Notes: generated by a model from the sequence alone, not told the origin. Shown: positions 20,275-33,820, numbered from the stretch's first letter. The stretch is DNA of 64,000 nucleotides from Bostrychus sinensis (GCA_020698575.1 CM036256.1:14771908-14835907), one strand, 5' to 3'. Numbers and translations are program-made.

Positions 20275-23200
20275 TATCTTGCTGACAAACCAAAAGACCA
20301 ATACAAGGGAAAGGGAAAATAAAACCCTATGCTGCAGGTAATCACAATCGATTGTTCTGCGGTAGTTCTTCACTTACTATTACACTAATTATAGAGTCAG
20401 GGTTGGTCAGCTGTAACCTGGCAACATTATAACACCATTATTCAACCTCTGAAGACTACTCAACACTAATTAGAGTCACTAAGGGTCAACAAGGTTTTGT
20501 GTGTGGCCATTTGGTGGTAATGACCATTGATTTGACTTGATTTGATAGTGTTAAGACCTAAGACCACAGCACAGATGAGCAACAACACTCTCACTTGCAG
20601 CAGGTATAATGTTTACTATTTTTAGTCACATCTAGTCACATTTTTTTAAAGATAAAATACAGCCACAAGGGGTCATAAGACTGTGTACATTTTGTGTTGG
20701 TCCCACGCCTGGATAAATGGGCAGGGGCGTGTAAGGAAAGGCACCTGGAGCAAAATGTATAGGAAATCAAAATGTAAATGACTGCTAGAAAGAAAAGGAA
20801 TAACTGTGGTGAGAAAGACAAAAGAGGTCACAATTTTAAAGAAGACTGAGTGAGTGACTTGACATGGGTCACTGTTCTGTTAGGTAACAAGATGAACTAA
20901 GAATAAGCCAATGGGAGGCATACTGGGAGATGACAAAGGCAGATAAGGTTAAAGTGGGCAGATGGCTAAAGGTGGACAGGGGAAAGCTCCGGGCTGAAAA
21001 AGACAAGAGCTCCATGTCACGGCAAAAAGACATTATGCAACAGAGTGGACAGGCCTCTCTGTCCATCTGATTTCCCTCACTTCAGCCTGTAACGTCCAAG
21101 TCTCCCAAACAATGCTAATTTGATCTTCCTGCTGCAACGAGAAAGACAGGTTGCTCTAAAAAAAACATTTTGATTTGTTCCTGAAAAACTAGTTGAACAT
21201 AATATTCAGACATTTCTCACACAAAAGCTGCATGTGTTGCCATGTAGGGACCAGGAAATAGTCTGTGAAATTAGGTTTGGTTGGACTCCTGTGGCTCAAT
21301 CGCTCTGCTGTAATAAAGCAGATTCCTGTCTTGTTAAGCTGATGGTAATGCAAAGTCATCACTCGCTGCAGAAGCGTCCAAATTTCTTTTCATACAGTTT
21401 AATGCCCCAGTTTTTAATCCTTTGTGTTTTTTAGAAACAGACATAAAATACAAGGTTTTTGTCCATAGAGAGAGCTCTTAAAGGTCTTATAGTATACCTT
21501 TTTAAGGATTTTGGAAAAAAAAATTGAACACCTTTCCATTAGTATTTTAAGTTTTAGAACTTCAAATAATATAATTGATTGTTTTCAGATTCTAGAATGT
21601 GATAATGTCTCACTCTCAGATGGGACCAGTTTTCCTGTACAAGTTATATAATATTTTCATTAATAAATCCAAAAACAACATTCCAAATTGTTTAACCTGA
21701 TCATTTATATTAGTGATGTGTCCATAATCTTGATATATGTACCCATCCACACTTAAAAATCTGCATATTAATAATACAGATTTTGCCTGCCTCCTACTCT
21801 ATTAAATAATATAGGCCTATAGAATGGTGTGATGTCATCTGAAACCCAACAATATATGGAAATCGTCTTCTTTTGTCAAGCTGTTACTTTGACTTTGCAG
21901 AGAAAGCTTGGATTGGGTGTTTGTCGCCCCCTGCTGGCAATGGTGGGGACTGGACAAAGCAGATAAATTGTAAATGAGCTGACTGCTTCATAGTAACATC
22001 AATTTCAGCTCTGAAATTATTAAAATGAGTCCGGTGACAGTGTATAAACTTTTGAAATGTGCAGAAGCACCTCGGCAAACAGGATTACTCACACATTCAT
22101 AAATTAAACAAAATACTACTCTATGTTTTAGAGGCAGAAACAACATTATAAACTGTTAAAAAGCCTATTGAGCATATTAGGGGACCTTTAAGAGCATTTT
22201 CAAGTAACATTCTCTAACTTGCTGGTCTATAAAGACCATCACATCAAAATATCTTTGCTCCTGAAGGAAAACCAATAGATACAGAAGCCTACACATCAGG
22301 ATATAAACAACCACAACACTGATGCTCTATATTACTTCTGCTTTGTTAAATTTAAATTTGGAATAACAGAAGTACAATCAAAAAATATTTTGAAACAATT
22401 TTGAAAAAATAAAATAAAATTGTGTTACAGTTTAAAAGCCGTTGTTTAAGAAAGCAAATTATGTTGCCACGATAACGGTACAAAAGTGATGTAAGTGAAA
22501 GAGAAAAATTTTCATACACAGTTTATACCTAATTAAGTTACCAATCACAACATAAAGTCCTTATTTTTTTTTTTTTTTATCATAAGTCTTTAGTATTTGT
22601 CATCTGCATTTATGTGACCCTCATAAGTAGCTTTGAAGAGTGTACATAAGTTGGTACACAATTGATTTATGAATAAACCACTGCCCTTAGGACCTGGTGC
22701 AACATCAACTTTCATGTGGCTCATTTTCCAATAGTTTCCAATGTAAAACACAAAGTAATGAAAACTGCAAGTCTGTATGACTTGCCTTACTAGTATAGAT
22801 AGATATGTATGGTTCATTTTAAAACAGAAAACCTGGATCAGAGATTCTCAGAGAGACAGCTTGAATGCAACCTTAAAAATGAAGTCTTAAAACCCGACTG
22901 CTGTTTTCATTGCCATTGTGGTTTCATTGCCGTTTTGCTCCACCCTGTGACACAAGCAATATTACTCAGCCTACATGAAACTGCTGGGTGAGCGAACAGG
23001 GGATATATTTAATGCCATGCTACAATACACAGCTGCTGGTCAAAGTAAACCAGAGCATGACTAAAACACATAGACAGTGAGCTGCGGCTGAAATATCTGA
23101 CTGGAGGCAGCCCATATCTCATCTCTGTGACATGAAATCCCACTGTATCGACCGCTGCAGGGTTGGCAATAGCTATCTAACACCATAACACCATAACACC

Positions 23201-24807
23201 ATACTGATCGAGGGGCCAATAGTGACGAGAATAATATACTGTCAAGCCAAATGACATCTGAAAGGAAAAGACATGCACAGTATGAACGTGAGTCCAGTTG
23301 AACACAAACTCTTCATAAAAAATACTCCAAAACCTACATAATACATACTGCTTAAAGACATGCATTGGATTACATTTAAATCAATAGCTGATACTAATCG
23401 TATAAGCCTGTGTCCTTTTCACATTTATTTTTTCATAACTTTGCAGTGGTTCTAACTTTTTCTATTAAATTTGGCTCATGTGTATTATTTTATCACTCAT
23501 TTTTATATTTTGGTAATCTTTGACATACCCCAGGCTGTAATAATCCCCCCAGAATAATCCACTTTGTTTTGAGAATATTAAAAATATAAACATTTTTGTG
23601 TGAGAGGCTATTACATACACCTGCATAAAAAGGGTTAAAATTCAGAAAATAATTAAAATATTTGATATTTAGTAGAAGTTTAGTCGAGTGGGGCATTAGG
23701 GTTAAGGTAAATAAACAAGGACACAAGTTAGTTTGGCATGCAATATATTTTCACAAAATTAAAGATGTTATGTGATTTTATTTCAAAGCTTCATTCACTG
23801 CTTTTATGAAGTAAACTTCTAGCTCTGAGTTTAGCGTTAGACCACGCCTTCCCGAATTTAGATCTGCTTCGTTTAACACTGCATGATTGCTTTGACAATG
23901 TGAATCCTGACTCCTCTTTGCATCCCTTTCTATAATTGTCTTCAGTATATTTTACCTTTTGTGCCATTCTGTGTAACAAGACACATCTTTCTGCTAGAGA
24001 AAGCCATTAATTCAATGCTATTATGTGAGTAAACCACAATAGGAGCATATAATAAAGCGTAGCTGATGTGTTTGGATCTTGTTGAGATAATTACTATTAT
24101 AATATATGAGGTGATTAAACATGTTTCCTAGTATAATAGAAAATCCAATTCTTTTAAAATACACGTGAAACACCTCTTTACTACCCACTCCTATAGTTAA
24201 CTAGATAATTATTTAGCTAATCTACACAAGTATTCATACTATAATGCAAGCACTGTGGTATTTTTCGCCATTCACTTGATTGATGTGTCCCAACACTGAA
24301 GCCTACAGACGTCTCTTGTACCTGTTTGAATGTTGAACTGAACTCCATCTGCCATCTGCTGTGTATTCATTCTCACAGTATGAGTTTTATCACAGTCTCT
24401 GCATCTCTCACTTCTCCAGCTTCCTACAGCTGTGAGTGTTGTGTGCATCGGTTTGTCTATTCCTATACACCATGCCTTGCACCTAAGCTGTTAGCTGTCT
24501 TTGCAACACAGTGCAAAAGTCTATGTTTAAAATTAGTAAGATTCACATCACTGGAGGCTCCACACACAGAAAGACACGGGCGAACACACACTGTCACTGA
24601 CACAGGGCCAGAAATAGCTGCTCTATATTAGAATGAGAACAGCCAAAGTCAATCTCTAATCAATGTCTCCGCCGACTGCTCTCGAAAACACGGCATTGAT
24701 GAATGGACGAATCATTGAACAGAGAACCATACAGAGCAAATACAAGACAGAGAAGAGAAAATGGACTCTTTCTGCTCAGAACTCCAGCATGCTATAACAT
24801 TTAAGGT

Positions 24808-25235
24808 ACACCAATTAGACATAACATTACGACCAACCTACCAACGAACAATGTGGCTGCAAATGCAACAAACTTTCAATCAGAAACAACAATAACGTCT
24901 TTGAGTTACAGTAGCTCATCCGTTGGATCGGATCACACAAGCCAGCCTTCACACCCCACGTGCATTACCTGTCGCCTGTCACCAGTGGTTCTTCCTTGGA
25001 CCTTGATCTTTTGATAGATAATGACCACTGCAGACCAGGAACACCCCACAAGAGCAGCAGTTTTGGAGATGCTCTGTTTCAATCGTCTAAACATCACACT
25101 CTGGTTGTTGGCAAACTTGCTCAAATCCTTACAGTTTACAACACATCAACTTTGAGAATAAAATGTTCACTTGCTTCCCTAGTCCATGCCATATCAGGTG
25201 CCAATTCACCTGTCATAATGTTATGCCTGATTGGT
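24808..25235. mobile_element. MITE, GATCAGGCATAA family, copy 2
   Basis: The left end ACCAATTAGACATAACATTA matches the reverse complement of the right end, ACCAATCAGGCATAACATTA. A TA dinucleotide lies beside each end, as for Tc1/mariner-type insertions. It has the same orientation as copy 1. The open frames inside it (up to 125 codons) are chance. Confidence 0.75.
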
Positions 25236-26649
25236 AGAGGCAATGTTTTTACAATGATAAAATATGTAGGCACATTCACATTTAATAATAATGAAAAATA
25301 TGTTATTTACCAGGTATTAGAAAGCTTTAATATCTGACATTGATGAAAACCATTAACCTCCTTTGATTTGTTCCCAAGCAGCCCTCTACGAACTACCATT
25401 AGTAAGCATTGTGAATGCTACAATTGATATCAAGTCCCTGAATAGGTCTAAAAAAAGGATTTGTACAACTAGAGCAGCAGCCCTCAGCTCCTGATGCACT
25501 CACGTAAAAGCAACAAGCCCCATCAGAACATATTGTCCTCTAAAGAATAGGTCCTGAATGCAACATGTGATAATCAATAGTAATTTTATGATTTGAATGG
25601 GTGTTTCTTTCCAATCTGGCAAAATTTTAAGTTGATGATGTAACATCTCATTTTCTTGATTGGTGATTTTCCATTGTTGTACCAAAAACACATTCTAAGT
25701 TCACCTAAAACCAATCAAACTAAGGGTAATAAATTATTCCCAATAACTGCAGCTGGAAATTAACAGCTCTGCTACAATCTGGCACATGACATTTCTTTTT
25801 TTATATAAGGTTATTGTTTATTGTGCACTGACCTGTCAAAAAATTAATTAAAATCAAATCTAACACTTTAAAAACATCCCCTTCACTACACATTATAAGT
25901 ACCTACAAAATTACCTCTACATAATTAATTCATAATAAGTTTGATTACAAATAACACAACAGCATAACAATAGCAAAATGCTCACTGCTTTCCATTTTCC
26001 TTGGGCACTTTTACAGTCACATTGTCCTTTAAGAAAACTTACTGAATGCAACTAATGATGATAATGTGTAATTTTATGATTTGTTTGATTAAAGGAAATC
26101 TTAAATTCTTTGTCCAATTTGGCAAATTATGAAACCCAATTTAGGCTGATATTGTGAAATCTTATTTCCTTTATTCTTGATTTTCCATTGTTGTTGTGAG
26201 AAAGACTAATTTCATTTCCACGTTCAAAGTACACCTGAAACCAATCAAGCGAAGGTTAATAAAATTAAGGTGCCGGTCAACTGTGACATCAGAGACTGGC
26301 AGAAGCCATTAACACTCGACATCCATCGGCTTAATTAGTCTGACCATTGCTCCTGCTATTGACATAAACACCAACCATATCATCAACAGGAGCCCATTAA
26401 TTTGAGCAGCCACTATCTTGAATTAGGCAGACACATGCAGCAAGATGCAACTACTCTGTATCATTTGTAACAGAGTCAATTAAGTGTATTTTTAGTATAA
26501 AATACAGAGTATGTCAGAGAGTAAAGTGTCTGTCTCACATATTCAAGTGCAATGTATCCGAAAGCTTGCAAATCAATCTTAGCAAGAGAACGGCTCAAGA
26601 GAGCCAGTGGAAAATAATGAATTGCTGGATTAGGGGTTACATAATTTAC

Positions 26650-26676
26650 AAAAAAAAAAAAAAAAAAAAAAAAAAA
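26650..26676. repeat. A27 homopolymer
   Basis: A pure run of 27 adenines in map4 intron 6. No retrocopy or LINE sequence is visible beside it. Confidence 0.95.
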
Positions 26677-27414
26677 GCCTTTGCCAAATCTCATACATAA
26701 ATGACAACAGTAACAGTGTAATCCCAAGTATTAAGCTATATAAGTTAGTTAAGATTTTATGAACTGAAAAATCAGGGGAAGTGCATTACTAGGAAAAGCA
26801 AAGACAGAGCTGCTTGTCTCAAAGCTGGAGCACAAGCCTTATAAAGCAGAGATGAAAACACAGCCACTGGAATATGAGCTCGGCTAGAGGTCACCCATCA
26901 TAACACTGACAGATGGACATTTGTCTTAATATACAAACCGTGAAGTGAGAGCTCAAAGTGCTCTTTAAACTACCTTTTGATAAAACACTTTTAACTCACA
27001 ACAAAAGGACCTGTTGCCTCTGGCTCTTATCTAAGTGCATGGGCACTTAGAGATTATACAAAAACACATCAACATGGACCCCTACTAGCAACTGTAGGTT
27101 TTTGGCAAGTGTCTCTAAGCAAATGTAATGCCAATTTTAGTAAAAGCAACAGACAGGCTCGTGCCATAAAGACAGAAATGCCCATGATCAAGCAAATATT
27201 ATTAAATTAGAATATTATGGAAAAAGTCAGTGTATATTAGTAGTTCATATATTATATAAATTCAGTACACACAGGGCAAAATATTTCAAACATTTATTTT
27301 GTTTAAGTGTGATCATTATGCTGCCTGCATGTCTTAATCTAGGGGCTAAATAATGAATAAATGGTCATTTTATTTAGGATTTGTGTTTGGTTGGTGCATG
27401 TATGTAATATTCAC

Positions 27415-28840
27415 CTGTAGTGTTTGGTTTCCCATCTTGACTGCTGTTGAGAGAAGGTGGCACAGGAAGTAAAAGGTTAGTCTCACAGCTCCCATGATGC
27501 CTTTTGGGAGGCGGAGACGAAGGCACCACAGGTGTTAGGGGCGTCGACATCATCATTGCAGCTGCTGCCTCTGTGCCGTCAGTCACCGTGAAGGCGCGTC
27601 GCACCGCCACATGAGGGTACGGGGGTCTGGGGGGACACGCTGTTCCCATCAGGGCGAAGTTTGGTACATTTGGCATCATCGCTGGAGAGCCCCCCATCCC
27701 GGTGGGGTATGGGCCGGTCATAACCATAGGAACTGCAAGGTGGGAACAGTCGGACATTGTTCGTCTCACCACTGACCGCTGTGGCTGCTGGGTAGCTTTG
27801 GAGTCTCTGTTTAGAATAGAACAAGATCCGAGTACTTTTTCATCATCACTTGAGTCCTTTGCCAGAGTATGGCTTGAACTATTGCTTTCTGGGGGATTAC
27901 CGTTAGTTTGAGGGCTCGAAAATGCATTACGTGCTTTATCACAATAATCTTCTTTAGCCACGTTTGAAACTAGGTCTCCACTGTTTTTACTTCCTGCCAG
28001 AACTGCAGTTGCACTAACATTCAAAACATCATTTTGCTTTTCCAAAGATGCCTTAATTTGACTTCCACTTAGACCTGTAATTACACCTTCTTTTTGATTT
28101 GAAAGTAGGTCTCCCGATGAGCAGGAAGTAGATTTTTTCTCATTCTCAGCACAATTGTTGGCGCTTGTGAGAAAAGCATTAACTGTTTTGCTATCAACAG
28201 ATTGTAAGTCCTGTTTTGAAAGTGAACTCTGGCCTTGAGCAAGCAGCTGCGATCCCTGGATGTAAAATTGTTCTGTGCTGTCCATCCTCTCGGACGTCAC
28301 TCCAGCTGGGTGAAAGTTTTGATGCAAGTTATTGTGCCCAAAGTTAGGCTGCGTAGATTGCTTGGATTCCACTGAAGAATTCACAAAGTAATTTCCTGGT
28401 GATACTGAAGGGGAGGAGGGTGATGAGTAGGGGGACAGGGGGCTGCTTGGGCTATGTCCAGTGCTGCCCAGTGACCCCCCTGTCCCTGTTGCTGTGAGAC
28501 TGTCCCCTTTCAGCCTCAAACTCTGCTCCTCCATGTTTAAAGCCACCTCAACTCTGTCACTTCTGTCTCTCCCGAATTTACCATCTTCTTCTAACCAAGC
28601 CTTTTTGGAGACCTCTTGGATATTCTGTGTCTCTGGTACCATCTGGCTGGGGCAGTGCCAGTCGCTGTGGCGGGCAGAGGTCAAGCCGGAGGAAGCCAGG
28701 ACAGTCGGGACACTGGCGGCAGGTAGACTATTTGTAGATGGTATTTGTTGCTGCTGTTGATGCCCACTGGAGGGTTGTCCGTACCCACTGCTGCCAATGA
28801 TGCCAGGCTGCTGCCATGCCGAGCCAGAGAGGAAAGACAT
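27415..28840 (-). CDS. map4: map4 large projection-domain exon 6 / possible alternative first coding exon
   Basis: The donor is ACTACAG|GTGAAT below 27415 and leaves phase 1, matching the next exon. The first in-frame ATG (28840, AGA before it gives A at -3) opens MSFLSGSAWQQPG. The frame stays open upstream to an in-frame TGA at 29000-29002 without any ATG, including a Glu run encoded by a CTT repeat, so the reading at 28841-28999 is either 5' leader or internal exon. From 28840 there are 475 codons plus one base: QQQQQ near residue 28, Ser/Pro tracts near 120-140 (SPSSPLSPYSSPSSP), a long polar middle, two basophilic kinase-like sites (VVRRTMSD and VAVRRAFTVTDG), then Pro-rich sequence ending PNTTG. 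I found no convincing phase-1 acceptor, which favours an alternative first exon. Confidence 0.75.
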
Positions 28841-28888
28841 TCTCCTAACAGGATGCCAACCTTTTTCTTCTGGTAAATATTGTTCTTT

Positions 28889-28913
28889 TTCTTCTTCTTC
28901 TTCTTCTTCTTCT
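28889..28913. repeat. (CTT)n run in the leader or start of exon 6
   Basis: On the minus strand it reads (GAA)n, an in-frame Glu tract in the open frame above the ATG at 28840. Whether it is translated depends on whether exon 6 is internal or first. Confidence 0.9.
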
Positions 28914-29061
28914 CTCTTCTCCTTTACTCCCAGAAAGTGTTTTGCATAAATGTCTTCAGTATCCAAAGTGTTGCACAAAGTAGACGCAACCTTTCTGTTT
29001 CAAAAGTGATTCCCAGTTCTTGAGGCGCATATGCATAGAAAGTGCATATGCAAAGTGAGTG

Positions 29062-29067
29062 TTTATA
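29062..29067 (-). promoter_or_regulatory. putative TATA box of an internal map4 promoter
   Basis: On the minus strand CTATAAACAC lies about 220 bases upstream of the ATG at 28840. Between them are two octamer-like copies: TTTGCATATGCA at about 29045-29055 and TATGCATATGCG at about 29026-29037. An E-box CAGCTG lies near 29140. If active, transcription would start near 29035 and the leader would contain a short upstream ORF (ATG within CATTTATGCAAAAC). Inferred from motifs and from the lack of a good splice acceptor for exon 6. Confidence 0.4.
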
Positions 29068-29864
29068 GCAGATATAAATAACTAGGAGTGAGCGTGTGCA
29101 TGTGTTCGCTCCAGCCTCTCTCTCTGAGTGCTGCGCGGATCAGCTGTGGGTCTAAATTGCACCTTGCTCTCCGTTGCTTTCTGTCTGTCTGTTTCTCTTT
29201 ATCTTTATCCCTCTCCCCCTTCTGACATCACACCATCATGTGACCGCCCCGAATATTCCCTCATTCGCTGGTGCAAAACATCTCGGTGCAGTGCCCAGCC
29301 CCTAGCGACAAAAGCACACATATGGAGACACATGGATGCTCATAGATACATAATGCCACACATGAATGGTGGTGTAGCATAGACCGGGATCACACAGCAG
29401 CCACCAGACACAACAACGAGCATATGACAGGGTTTGCTCATTTATACTGCCCCGCCAGTATAAATCAGGCAACATTGCTATTTCAAGTGCAATATCTATC
29501 TTAATGGAAGATGATGTAACAAAAATGCACCTTATTTGAAACATCTAAGACAAAGCTGTTGAATAAAACGTATTGAATAAAAAGGGGAGCAGCTTAAATT
29601 TGAATATGAATAGAGATTAACATATGGCGCCTGAAGAGGAAGGTTTTTAATAAAAAGATAAACGCTGTGACAGGGATTTAACATTTCCCTGAGGTAGAAA
29701 TATAGTCCCACTATCCAGAAATGCAGCATGATACAAAACATAAATAACTCTGTCATTGTCAATGTGTCAATGTATACGTCAATTTCTTCTGAATTCATCT
29801 CCTACTTAAAATATCAAAAGACAAATGTTTGGACACAAGCTTATTGTCAAGTTATTTTATCTTC

Positions 29865-30025
29865 CATCCTTTCAGCTTTTCCATTTTGGGGTCGCCACAG
29901 CAAATCATCAGCCTCCTACTGATATGGTATAGGTTTTACGCCTAATGCCCTTCCTGATGATGAACTTCTACAGTTATCCAGGCTTGAGACCAGCACACAG
30001 AGTACACCCCTTGTGGCTACATTAT
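29865..30025 (-). repeat. non-LTR retrotransposon tail fragment
   Basis: It contains GGGGTCGCCACAGCAAATCA and GCCTAATGCCCTTCCTGATG, shared with the other tail fragments in this window. Confidence 0.65.
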
Positions 30026-31134
30026 TGTCATGTTCTAAACAAATCCCACATAAATAAAATCATATGAGTAACAAAACAAAAAAACACAACAACAAAAAAA
30101 ACAAAACAAAACAAACAAACAAACAAACAAAAAACATGTAAATTTACTTCATGGCTCTATAGTATACTGTATGTAATACTAATTAGCGCATAACAATTTT
30201 TAATTATTTAGCCTGCCCCTCGATGGTGCTGTGAATTTGGCAAATAATGGACAGTGTTAGAGAGCTGTGCCTAAAGCATAATTACCACCATGTCGCACAC
30301 TCATTAAATGGAGTCTCAGTCCACCTCGGCTTTTCTGAAAATCACAGTAGGAAGCTCTGGGCTGCTGCTGAGCTTGATATATAGACTGATATACATGTCT
30401 TTTTTAATACTATAGAAGATACATAATCCCATTACACTAAAAAAAGTCTTCATTACATCTAAAAGTGTCACAAGATGCTGCTAAAATCACTCACTAAGAC
30501 GTGATAATTTTCCTAAGGGAAATGTTTCTTGACACAATCTGAAGCCCTATTCATGCAGCAGAGTGCATAATTTGACTTCAAGGAGAGCAACCATCTGGAC
30601 ATAAGTATTCTCTCGACAGAAACTACACTGGAAATGAAAATGAACGGTTGTCTAAAGAGCAGTGATTCCCTCAATGTTAAAGAGGTGAAACTGACTCAAA
30701 ACTGACACTTAAATTATACTAATACCTTACATCAGAAAAAACTACACTGCTAATTATTTCTGTTTTATATTTATTTCAATAGGGTGTCTATGAATATGAT
30801 GTGTATTATTTTACCTAATCTTGAACCCAAAGCTGTCTTTCTGCCAGTCCTAGCCAAGCCACATGTAAATCACTAAACACTAGGAGGCAGATGATTAGCT
30901 GTGTGGCCCGCATGACAAGAAGTTGAATGTATATCATACTGCTCTAAATGGTCTTTTCCCATTTTGGTATTGTTTGTAGCTTAAATATTTACAATTTTTC
31001 CTGCATAACGTTTATTTTTATGGTAACTTGAAATCTGTTGTTTATGTTTGTAACTCTGGAAAAAGATTCATGGGCATCTTGATACAATGCCCAGGGTTTC
31101 AGACCATTGGTTATTATTTGCATAGGTTTTGTAC

Positions 31135-31285
31135 TTATTTCCTTTTGGCTTTTTTCTTCCAGGGTCACAACAGGTTTTATGCCAGGCGCCGTTTCTTAAG
31201 CAACTCTCTCCATTTATCTCTCCCCTTGAGACTGGTACAAAGAGTACGTTGGCTTGTGATCCTCTGTGGCCGGATTAGATTTTGA
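31135..31285 (-). repeat. non-LTR retrotransposon tail fragment
   Basis: It contains CTTTTGGCTTTTTTCTTCCA, AGGTTTTATGCCAGGCGCCG and CTTGAGACTGGTACAAAGAG; a diverged copy of the same tail. Confidence 0.5.
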
Positions 31286-31533
31286 ACAACTGTTTGCAAT
31301 AAATAATGGTTTCACTCACACAGTTGGGAAGTTGCAACCTGTATTTGTATATGTCTAGTGCAGCCTGTAGTAATTTTTAAAATTGTATATTTCTATTGCA
31401 AATGTAATTATTGAGAAAAGGCAAGACAGTTTGGTTATTGTATTGTATTGTATGGAGAAGTAACATTATACTGAGCTACAAATTTCCATTGTTGTTTGTT
31501 GCTATCATGAACTGATAGAGGTCCCAGAGCCAC

Positions 31534-31536
<3 letters not shown>

Positions 31537-31564
<28 letters not shown>
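31537..31564. repeat. A28 homopolymer
   Basis: A pure run of 28 adenines in map4 intron 5; nothing recognisable upstream that would make it a retrocopy tail. Confidence 0.95.
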
Positions 31565-31567
<3 letters not shown>

Positions 31568-32439
31568 TTAGGCTTAGCATACAGTGTAAACCTGCTCTTT
31601 AACGTTTGCCTTGTTAGCCACAAAAGCACAGCTACCTCACTTCACCTCAGGACTCAGCCCGAGGCACAGAGGCCACTCGTCAAGCATGAATGAAAACAAA
31701 TGGGGTATTATTGCATAATCCTCCATAAACAATTTGTCTACTGTACCACAGAGGGGAGAGGGAGGAGATATGAGAATAGTAGAGAGTTGTTCATGTTTCA
31801 GAGGGGAAATGTTATGCAATAATTAGGCTTTAGGTCAAAGGTTTCTCATTTAGTGGTTAAAAATGAGTTTGAGTTCAAGTACACTTTGAAAGCAGTGATT
31901 GCAATATTTTTAAAGCCTGATAACCTTGATACATGTGTCATTTATCAAAAGATGCTGGCCATTTTAGTAGCATGTATTTTCTCAACAGGTGGCAAATTCA
32001 GTATGCAATATTTTTAACCTCAACATTATCTGTATCCAATTACGTGCAAAGCTAAAGTGATACCGTTTATGCACACTGCAATTTGCAATTACAGAACATT
32101 GCAAATCCCCTCATCCCTCAGATATCTGTTGAATAATACTAGAACAAGTTTGGAGCATAACACAAAACTACCTGGATATGAATAGCTAAAACTGTCTAGT
32201 TTTAGAACTTAATAAATCTGCATCAACACTACAGCATTTAGTCTCATGACCTTGACCCATGTTATTGGAGCTCTACTTGTCTCTCCTCCTGCTGATAGAA
32301 GAAAATAATAAGTTGTATATTTAGTTCAGGGAAGACAGAGAGAGTGGATCAAATGAAATCGGATTATCTTTCTGCGCAGACAAACATCACACAGAGGTCA
32401 ACTGAAGCTCTGCTTTTGAAGGTCAACTGATGCCAAGAT

Positions 32440-32720
32440 GCAGACGATGAGGAGAGGAAGCGCCGCAGCTGGTCATCAGGGGCGATGCTGAGCAGAAGCC
32501 GAGCACCGTCGGGGAGGTGGAGGGGGCTGGTGTGGAGGTGTGAGGAGGGAAGGAGGATCTTGTCAGAGCGTTTCTATTTTTACCCCAAACCTCGCTGGCT
32601 GTCACACCCAGTCCACCATCGCTCACGAGCAGAGTCTCCTGTTTCCACAGCAACCGCCTCCTGTGTCTCCCTGACAACCCCCCCCCCCCCCAACCCCCCC
32701 CGGTCGATGAGCGGCACAGT
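32440..32720. other. GC-rich, exon- or promoter-like patch
   Basis: It stands out from the AT-rich intron: several CpGs (AAGCGCCGCAGC, GCCGAGCACCGTCGG) and a C14 run at 32678-32691. Both strands have open frames, but none shows a recognised motif or a border that fits map4 phase. Unassigned. Confidence 0.35.
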
Positions 32721-33820
32721 GATTATTACGGCGTGGCTGGAGATACAGGGGAATGAGGCGAGACAAAAAGGCCAAAGATCCTCTGTTTCTAATGAAATAT
32801 CTCAACTTCATTACCGCACTCTGTATCTGTGGGCCTCACACATTTACATACACAGCCCCAATTCTACTTACACAATAATATTCACTGACAAAATATAACA
32901 AAACTGTAAATTTAGCCATAACAGTAGAAGTAAAGAATGATCACTGCTTTAATGAAGGAACAAATTTGAGATAAAAAAACATTTTGTGTAAGAAATAATA
33001 CTTAGTAAAGTGGGCAGTGTTTATGCATAATGTGACTTGTAGTAAAACAAAAAAAAAAAGATGCATCCCTAGGCTAATATAACAAAAACCTCATTGAAAT
33101 GTAGATGCTTAAAATGGCTGCTTTTGCTAATTGGTAAACAACACATTGTATTGTATTATCTACTGTTGTCCCTAGTGCCAAAAGTGTAAATAAAAAATTC
33201 AAGGCAAATTTACTGACTCTAATTACTTTACAGCAAACTCAGTCCTTAATATGTAAAATTAAATCAGACAGGCAGCAAGTCCTTAAAAATGTTCACATAG
33301 CCACATTGCAATGTGGCATACTTTTTTTTTCACAGGCAGCTCAATTGTAGTGCATGCCAGGTACTGTCACATACAGGAAGCTAACCAGTAGGAAATAGTG
33401 GAAGGATTGAAAATGTTGGACAGGGGTTCATTGAAGTGACAGAGAAGGAGTCCAGACAAGCAGCACAAACCGGATAAAGATGACAAATGAAGGTCAAATG
33501 ATGAGACAGACGAGGAGGACTGAAGAGTAATGAGGATAATTGGAATACAGAGGCAATATTAATGTTTGAAAAAGAAACTTCATAATAAAGTGGGAGATTG
33601 TATAGTATAGACACTAAACAACAAGAAATGAAAGACCAACAGTTCCAACACTAGCAAACTATTTGCTCTGTGACACAAAATAATTTTACAGGAAAATTCT
33701 TAAAAAGCTTAGTCAGATTTGGTAAAGCTTGTTAGGATTTATAGTCTAGTTAAATTGGCAATATGTAATTGTAAGATAAAAAATTTAACTGGTGAGCCAA
33801 ATTCACTATGGTACTATTAT

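Larger units (their letters stand above)
19235..27414 (-). other. map4 intron 6 (8.2 kb)
   Basis: It holds the TA-flanked MITE at 19785-20274, the GATCAGGCATAA-family MITE at 24808-25235 and an A27 run at 26650-26676. 20280-24800 and 25240-27410 show no exon with a usable border and phase that I could find. Confidence 0.6.

Noticed and set aside
23791..23979. A basic 62-codon minus-strand frame as an extra map4 exon.
   Set aside because: I found no acceptor/donor pair in a phase that fits exons 6 and 7, and the sequence lacks map4 character.
26640..26680. The A27 run as the tail of a processed retrocopy.
   Set aside because: No coding or 3' UTR-like sequence and no target duplication were found beside it. 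The same holds for A28 at 31537.
27374..28978. A 534-codon open frame read as a complete single-exon gene.
   Set aside because: Its apparent start at 28978 is TTG, not ATG. The frame runs past a good splice donor at 27415 and joins map4 exon 7 in phase.
32423..32898. Opposing 84- and 137-codon frames as an antisense gene.
   Set aside because: The frames are open only because of GC-rich composition; no motif, conserved start or splice support. Kept as an unassigned patch.
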